Source: Ancistrus triradiatus
Taxonomy: Eukaryota; Chordata; Actinopteri; Siluriformes; Loricariidae
Assembly: GCA_025084515.1 (NCBI GenBank)
Contig: JAJAGP010002251.1
Coordinates: forward strand, 1-64,000
Direction: 5' to 3'
Length of the DNA stretch: 64,000 bases
The notes under the pieces are model-generated. The model worked only from the letters and a program-made list of their open reading frames with translations, ran no database searches and was not told where the DNA came from. A program made the position numbers and the translations under genes. Position 1 is the stretch's first letter; each line of letters opens with the position of its first letter. Positions 26,001-35,000 of the stretch are shown here, piece by piece.

Positions 26001-29000
26001 GAGTGCTCCAGCAGTAGCTCGGACTTCACCCCTCAACTGCTTTGGATGAAAGCTAAATAAATAATAATAATAGTCCAGTCAGCTTTATTTCTGTAGCGCT
26101 TTTTACAATGGAGCATTGTCTCAAAGCAGCTTTACAGTTTTATATTATCTTCTAAATAATAAGGCCAATCCCAAATTGAGCAAGCCTAGGGTGACAGTGC
26201 CTAGGAAAAACTCCCTAAACGTTATAAGGAAGAAACCTTGAGAGGAACCAAGACTCAAAAAGAGAGCCTAGATGTTATATGTAAGAATTAACTACGTTAT
26301 CTAATTAAGTTCATAGTAATAGTTTAAATAAACAGAAAGTAAATAAATATGAAGAGAGAATACAGAAAACATACTTTGGCAAGGGCAGAAGCGATGGACA
26401 ATACCACTGACAGTGCTAACACTTCAGACAATATACCATGCTCAATGTGTTTGTTGATTTTTTAAATAAAGAGAAGTTGTTACAATATCTACCATGAACA
26501 AACCTCAATAGAAAATACATCTGCAAATTTTAATGAACCATTAACAGGTTCTGGTTTTGAAACCTTACAAAAGCACTAGTGAACAATCTGAAAAAGTGCC
26601 CACAAATATGTCCCCATCTCAATTACAATGGTTAATTAAAACATTTTAAGGACAAAAAGTCCTCTGAACTGTGAAGAACTCTGAAATTAAGAAGCCCCTG
26701 GCAAAGGGAGACAGACATAAATGGACAAACAGCATTGGAACTCAACTCTAAGAGACCGGCACAATTGACTAGGATGTTGGTACCTTGGACACAGACATGA
26801 AGTGGGACAAGGGGAACAAAACATCCTTGTCCTTAAGCAAGGGAATGCCTCGCACCATGTGCAACCGACGCATGAGCTGACTGAAAGACAAACCTCACCT
26901 TGCCTTAGGTGTGATACAAACCTGAGTGGCTCAGTTGGTAGAGCACTGGCTCCAAATGAGTCCATAGTCTAGGTGAGGTTTGAGGGTCTGAGTTGTGTTC
27001 CATCTGTAGGCGAGGAATATCATCGCTGGGTTTCAGAAGGGTGTGTGATCCGGCTTCTAGGGTGTGTGACAGCGAGGACAAGGAGGACTGGGTCTTTATC
27101 CATTCCCCCAAGATAATGACTCCTTATCAGTTGATGCCCATCTCGGGTTGAGTCTTGTTCTGTATGCTGGTTGAACAGCTTCCCTTTGTTAGGGTTGAGT
27201 TCCAGGAACCTCTGTTTGTGTCTTCACCATGCCTGACCCTTCCATCTGTCTGAGTGTCAAGTGGGTTGGGTCTGTGATAGAACAAGCAGACCAGAAGTGC
27301 TCCTGCATGACAGAACCATAAAACCATATATACTATACCTTTGCCTTTATATAATGCCACTACATGTCTAGCATTACTTCCATCGTTTTAGTTAGCGACT
27401 TTCAAATTCAACTGTGAGCTATAAGAACTAACATGGAATGCTTATTTAGTTTGTATATAAACAGTACATTATGAGCAATAATAGCTTACAGTCTTATTGG
27501 AACTCTTTTAACAGCAAGAAGCACATCCTTCGTACCCAAAATGTGGATGATGAACCAGCCTACTTGGAGGTGCCTCACTTCCAGCGTGTAGCTATCACAG
27601 GAGACTATGCCGCCGGGGTAGGTTTAACATTTGACCTCACACTTAAACTCATGTCTGCAGAAGTAAAACTATCATGTGTCATTTAATCATTAAATTTGCA
27701 GGCAATGAACTTGTCCTGGCATAGGAATAGAACACGGAAGGCCAGAACATGGATTCAGGAGCCAGTCTGAGATTATATTTCAGAGGCTTAGCTTTGACAT
27801 TTTAAATGGAAACTCAAGACATGGGTACAAGCACAGAGCTTTAATTGGGATACTATTCTGACAATCCGCTGTTATTAATCCCCATTTCGATCCCTACCTT
27901 GGACTCCAACTGTGTGGAGTTTGCATGTTTGCATTACTCCAGTTTCCTCCCATATTCAAAAGACATGCGTTAGGTTAACTGGGTCACTCTAAAATTGCTC
28001 TTTTGTTTTGTGACTAGATTGATACCTTGCTTCTGTAGTGAAAGCCATTGGTGGCTTATTTGTTGTTAAATATAAAAATAAATCCAGCTTTTGCTTAGTT
28101 TTAAAGAATAATAATAATGAGGTCCCATACTGGGGTGGAGCAGCGGTCTAATTTGCCAGCTCACCACAGCAGTGACCCAGTTAGACTCCGCATTGGTTGC
28201 CTACTGGGGCCCGGTCGAGGAATTCACATGCCGATACTAATTGGTTTGGCGTCTGAGGGAGGGAGGACGATTGCAATGGCTGCATTCCCAGTGGTGTCCA
28301 CTGGGATAGGTGCGAGACCTTTGACCCTGACCAAGGACAAAGCGAGGTAATTCATAAATGGTTAGGGTTAAATAAATGAATACAAAACCTCCTATCCTTT
28401 TAAGGTACTGGACTATGACCAGAAGTTCCAGGGGTCACATCCACCTCTGCCACACTGTTGGGTCCCTGAGCAAGACCCTTAACCCACAATGGCTTGGATT
28501 ATAAGATTGTATCAGTTGTAAGTAGCTCCGGATAAAGGCTTCTGCTAAATTCTATAAATGTAAATGATTCAATCATACAGTCCAAGCTGTAGGTTAAGGG
28601 TCTTGCTGGAGACGCAACAGAACCTTGGACTTTCTGGTCCACAGTCCAGTACCTTAACCGCTAAGCTCCCACAGTCCATGGCATTACACCCAGATATTGT
28701 ATATGTACACACCCATTAGGCATTCCCTACTTTTACATTTAGTCATTTAGCAGACACCCTTATACAGGGTGTCTGGTCCGTACTTCAGTACCTTAACCAT
28801 TAGGCCACCACAAACCCCTTTTATTAGAATTTGTCAATTTATGTGCAACTAAAGTAGCAGTGCCTTTAATCTGCCTTTCTTTCAGGTTACCATGGATGAC
28901 TTTGAGTTGGCATGCAAGGGTTTGTACCGCGCTTTGAACATCCGAGAAAAGTACATGAAGCTTGCTGTTCAGAGATTTCCTCATACTGCATCCGAATACC

Positions 29001-32000
29001 TGTGCAAGATCGAGGGAGAGACATTTAAGCCAGAGACTCTTGTGCAGCCAGGTAATGGAGCAAGTACAAAAACCTCAGCATACTCAGAGTTTAGATTTAT
29101 CTAATTATTAGATTTATTTATTGTTTAATATGTGTTACTTTAAGTAGTTTCAATCGGCCATATTTCAGTGATTCTCAACCTATTTATCTACTGTGCCACA
29201 CTGATCGGCAAAAGCAAGTCTTACTGGTTACTACTAACAAGGTTCCCAATTCATATGGAGGAAAAATAATCTCACAAAACTTCCCCTTGCTTTTGACTGA
29301 CAAAGAGCATGTGCTTTTCAAATCACTTCACATTTTCAAATACCCCAGTGAAACAAGCCAGGATTTTTTTTTTACAATAAATAACAATAAATAAATTGAC
29401 TTCACAGCCATAGTAGTGTGAAGTTGATATATTTATTGTCATTTATTAATAAAACAATAAACAATGTTAACAATGTAAACTGCTTGTGTTGTGTGTGGCA
29501 GTCTTCACTTCGCCTCCAAAAAAAGGAGAGGATCCCTTCAACACCAAGTCTCTGCCTTCTGCCATTAGCTATGTGGCCCGCATGCGAGATGGTGTCATCT
29601 ATGTCTATAAAGATGGAGCAGCTGCAGACAAGCACCAGCCTCTGCCCTTACCTGCTCCTGACTATGCCACTTTCATGATGACAGGAACGTCCTCATTGCC
29701 CTCATTGCTCAGGGGCCAACGTGAGTTCTCCAGAAGGCTTTTATACTTTATAGCACCAAAATAGTTAAAGTAGTCATATAGTTCAGTGGATGATAATGAG
29801 ATTAACTTACTTTGTGGTGGCATGCTGGGTACAGAAAGTGGTCGGTGCTGTATGCGGATCGTCACTGTAGCTCTGCACTCCATGGTCCTCCATATGCCTC
29901 CTCAGGCACTTCAGCTGCCTTTCAAAAACTGATGGATTGGCTATCTAAATAGACCCTAAAGGTGAATAAGTTTATGATGTTGCTGGACTGACACCGTTTC
30001 CATGTGGCATCCTCCTTTTGACCTGTATTTCCAAGATAAGCTGCATACCAACATTGATTTCCAAAATGTGGGTTTATGGAAAATAATTTTAATTAAATTT
30101 ATTGTGGTCTATCTAACACCGACTCTGATAGTATTTACTTTGACTGGGTTAAATTGGTTGCATATCTTTGTTCAAAAGACATACCACACACGTCGTCTAA
30201 AAAGTTCCTCCTTTCCAAGTTTTTTTTTTTTTTGTTTTTTTTTTTTTAATTTCCATGAGAATGCTGAATTGAGAAGAGATGAAGGAGCTGAAGAACAACC
30301 CTCACAGGGACTTCTTACAACTGCAGAAGGTACAAACTTGTCAAAAACCTTTCTCAAAATAACTGCTGTCCTAACGAGATCAGTAATGAAGCTTGTTTAC
30401 AGTGAATGCTTGAAAGTCATACTCAGATACTGGAACACAGGGTCACTACTGTTTCCACTTGCAGATGTGTCCCATATTGTATCATTTCATTAATACTACA
30501 CAACCGAGTACATTATGTCTCATTTGTTTAATTGGGTTTGTCTTTATCTAATTTTTGGAACTGAGTATCTGATGATGTTTTAGGTCATATTTAGACAGAA
30601 ATTTGCAAACTAAAGGTTTTCCTACAGGGTTCTCAAACTTTCCAGCACCACTGTTTATCGGAAGCGTTGAAATTTGACATTTTAGTATTCACATTTCAAT
30701 ATGTTTTATATTTGATACTCACTTCACGCTGCTGCCTTCATGAACCCGAAGCATCTCCTGCCTTCATCAAGACATCCTACCGTTCGACGCTGAGAGAGTG
30801 GTGCACACATCAAGGGAAAGGAAATGACCTAAAGGAGGTGTTTGAGTCCCTCAAGCTTGCACCCCTACTATCTGACGTTGGATTCGTGTGGATGTCATGC
30901 TGTCGGTTTTAATGGGAAATGGAGGATCTGGGCTTAAATTCTCCAGTTACTTTAGAGCTATTAAATTACTAATTAATTTTAAACTACGTCCTACCACTGG
31001 TGATGCCAAAAAATAAAAAAAAAAAAGAAAGCAAGATGACAAAAAAAAAAAAAAAAGAATGTCTGCATGATTATGATATCCAAACACTTCTACTTGCCAC
31101 CAATTGTCACTACCAGGTGATAATTTTTTTTAAATAGAATATATAACCCCATGGTAAATGATGGAACCACCCACTTTTACTATGTACTCCCACATTTTTT
31201 GCCTTGTATCAAATAGACTAACCACAGATATGACACCTGGAAGAGCGTCCTCCAAGTGTGGAGAATCCATCAGTTTTTTCAGGGGGTTGAATTAAACTCT
31301 GGCAATTTAAATAATGCCGAACCTGTCCTGATTCCTGATGGCAGAACAAACCTTCCAGGCTTTGCACATTCAATGCAAAGTACAATCCTGTGGGAGCCAG
31401 TGAACTGTCGAGACCTGTATCTGAAAACTGATAACACATTGGGGGAGAATACCTTTGCCACCATCCATCAAGGTAAGGACTGGCTAATGGTGTGACATAA
31501 TCTGTGTAGGGCTAATTTCTACATTTACAGAGTTTCATAGTCTACTATAGGCTGCTAGCTTTAATCTTTACTTGAGAGACAAGCTAATGGAAATATGAAA
31601 AATTTCTGATCAGGAAGTGCCAGTGATCTCGAGGATGCCAGGTACCCCCCAAGTTAGCTGAGCCTCGCCAAAAAAAAAAAAACAAAAAAAAAATAGCCAT
31701 CTATGGCTCCAGCCCCAATGATTGGATAAAAACTCTCCCGCTGGTTCAACAAGGCAACCGAGTAACAGTTCTCCTAACCTCAAGTGGTGATTCAAGTACC
31801 CAGAATCTAGTTGTTCTCTTATAACCAACTTTGGTTCTATCTAACTCTATACATTTTTGCCAGTAAAACAGACACAATACTCGCCAGACAAAAAATTATC
31901 ACCTGTGACTGAGACGTACCTAACAGGCATGTAAAATAGACCTCCAAAAATGTTTGTCCACGTCTAGGACTATAGGTTATTACATCTGCAAATTCCTCCT

Positions 32001-35000
32001 CAACAGCTATGCACCCCAAATGCAAATAAAAACTTCCCCTTTTTGCCATCATTAACATCTGCATTACAAACCATTTTCCACACACCGTCACTGTACCACC
32101 TCTTATCAGTCTATGAATACATCACACACCTCACAGGTATTTATAGCCCGATCATCCTCAGGCATCTCTGTCTGCAGGAGCCTGAAGTCACTGCCCCCTT
32201 AAACACGCAAGGTGACTAATTTTTTGTCCGGGAGTATATATACACACACATTGTCGTACGTATACACACACTAGTCATACGTACCAAGATCAGGCCAGGC
32301 TGTCATAATCATTTAACCTAATGCACGTGGACCGTGGGAGGAAACCGGAGCACCCAGAGTAAACCCACTGGGACATGGGGAGGACATGCAAACTCCAAAC
32401 AGTCGGAGTCTGAGGTCGGGATTGAACCGGGGATGCTTGAATTGTGAGGCGACCATGCTAACCACTTTGTGTACACACTACACTGACAATGAACAAAACA
32501 AAGAAGATAAAAGAATTGTCTGAGGATTTGAGAATGGAATGGGCAATAACAAGACTACAAGTCCATTTCCAAATATTTTAATGCTGCTCTGTCCTCTGCC
32601 TGCAACATCATCAAGAACTTTCCAGTCCATATTGCTGTAGCTAACCTCTTTAAATGTGGACGGAACTGAAAAGCTGATGAGAGATGTGAAAAATTGTTTG
32701 CAGAAAGAACCTCATTCAATTATGAAACAAATTCAAGCTCCGGGTCAGCTTGGGCTATCCACTGCCATCTGAATGATAGGACACTGTACAGTAGGAAGCC
32801 CAAGAGGAACCCACTTCTGACACAGAGACATAATGTCAGAGTTAATGTGCACAAACTTTCCTTAGGCAGCCAAAATCCTTTTAGTAGAATGTCCTGTGGA
32901 CAGATGAGTCCGAACTAGTGATTTTTGGTAAAGTATGTCATTGTTATGTTTACAGAAAACATATTAAAGACTTTAAAGAACAGAACACAGTCCCTATGGG
33001 CAAACTTGCAGGAGGTTAGCTGATGTTTGGGGCTGTTTGGCTGCACTTGGCACTGGGTGTCTAGAATGTGTGCATGGCGTGATGAACTCCAAATCATTCT
33101 GGAGTGCAATGTGTGGCGCAGTATCAGTAAGTTGGCTGTCCACTGGAGTGGCATACAGGAAATCACCACAGAAATCATGTTAAATCTCCAAGACCTGGAG
33201 TAGATTACAAGAGAACAATGGTCCAAAAGTAGAGGTTCAAGAAACTCATTCATGACTTCCGGAAGGGCTTGGTTTCAGTTAACTGTGATATTATTAGTGA
33301 CATAACGAAATGTAGAAACCTTCTTTTGAGAAGGGTTCAAATCCCACCTCCAGGGTTCAAATCCCACCTCTGCCAAGCTGCCACTGTTGGGTCCTTGAGC
33401 AAGACCCTTAACCCACATGCTAAATGACTTAGATGTGAAATCTCTAATTGACTTAGATGCGAATGACATGATCCTCTTCCTTTATCTAGTGACATTTTCA
33501 GAGCCAGGAACTTTGTGCCCCACTTTGGAAAGATGCTGGAGAATATTTTCATGCCCATTTTCCAGGCCACCATAGACCCCCAGTCCAACCCTGAACTCAG
33601 CATCTTCCTGCAGCATGTGAGTGACAGTCCTTATGTCTAACTGTCCCAACTAGAGATCCATATCCATTCATGCACATTTTTTCTTCATCCTGTCCACAGG
33701 TCACAGGCTTTGACAGTGTGGATGATGAATCCAAGCACAGTGGTCACATGTTCTCCACCAAAAGCCCTAAGCCACAAGAGTGGGACATTGCAAAGAACCC
33801 ATCATACACTTATTACATCTATTACATGTATGCCAACATTGCTATCCTCAACCAGCTGCGCAAGTAAGTATTCACAGTGAGTGAAATATTAGGTATGAAC
33901 AGGAACTTTTTAGGAGCGCTGGTGTGTAGATGACTGTCATGTTTAGTTCTGACCAGCAGAGGTCCTGGAGACATAAGTTTACCAGCTGACTACAGATTGC
34001 TTTAGACTGAAGTTGCTTTCCACTTTCCATAAACAAAGACAAACTAAATTGTGTGATACTACAGGAATAGGTTTGAATGACCTGCATGTTTGTGTTTAAG
34101 TAGTCAAATCTCTGTAGCTGATATGTTATATACATGTTTTGTTTTCTTTTTCTTTATCAGGGAGAGAGGAATGAACACGTTCCTGTTCAGGCCTCACTGT
34201 GGGGAGGCAGGTGCCATCACCCACCTGCTGGCCTGTTTCATGACCGCTGACAACATCTCTCATGGACTTAATCTCAAGAAGGTCAGACATTTTCCTTCTG
34301 AGAACTGATGTGTTAGCCCAGCAGATAGTATTCCCGACTGTTGGGTACTGGAGAAGGGTATTTAATGCATTTTTTATAGGCTGTTTTGGAAAATCAGAGG
34401 GGCAAGCCACTGTAGAAGGAAGTTTAAACTTTGGCCTATTCCAGATTTTCAGTTTGTTTTCACAGACATTTCCAGAAATGTATGCAAAATAATTTGCAAA
34501 ATCAAGTGTCATTTAGAGCTCGTAGCATAGCAGCAAATTGCCCACTACCACAGTGGTTCGAGTTATAGTCCCAGAAATGCCTTCTGGCCAGGTCAGGCAT
34601 CACACAAACACACAATTGGTCAGGGAGAAATGGCTGGAAGGCAGTCAGGCAGTCAGCTGTCAGTCAGAAAATACAATACTAAGACTGTGACAAATAACCT
34701 CTCATGTAACACACACATCTCTCTTTCCCACAGAGTCCAGTACTGCAGTATCTGTACTTCTTAGCTCAGCTCCCTATTGCCATGTCTCCACTTAGCAACA
34801 ACAGCCTCTTCCTGGAGTACAACAAGAACCCACTATTGGAATTCCAAAAGAAGGGCCTGGTGGTGTCTCTTTCCACTGATGACCCCATGCAGTTTCATTA
34901 CACCAAGGTGAGACATGAGTGGATATTCAAACAAAAGATACAAAAGAGATTGTTTGTATAAAACGTTTTAAGAACTAAGAAAAGAAAAAAGATCAGACGT

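Noticed and set aside
30262..30272. In-frame TGA in AMPD1 exon 7 as possible selenocysteine or recoding
   Set aside because: Neighbouring single-base indels show the frame itself is unreliable here; there is no reason to expect recoding in AMP deaminase.
30002..30493. 163-codon plus-strand open frame
   Set aside because: It runs from intron through the damaged AMPD1 exon 7 in a mixed frame and is opened by the T-run insertion; it is not a separate gene.
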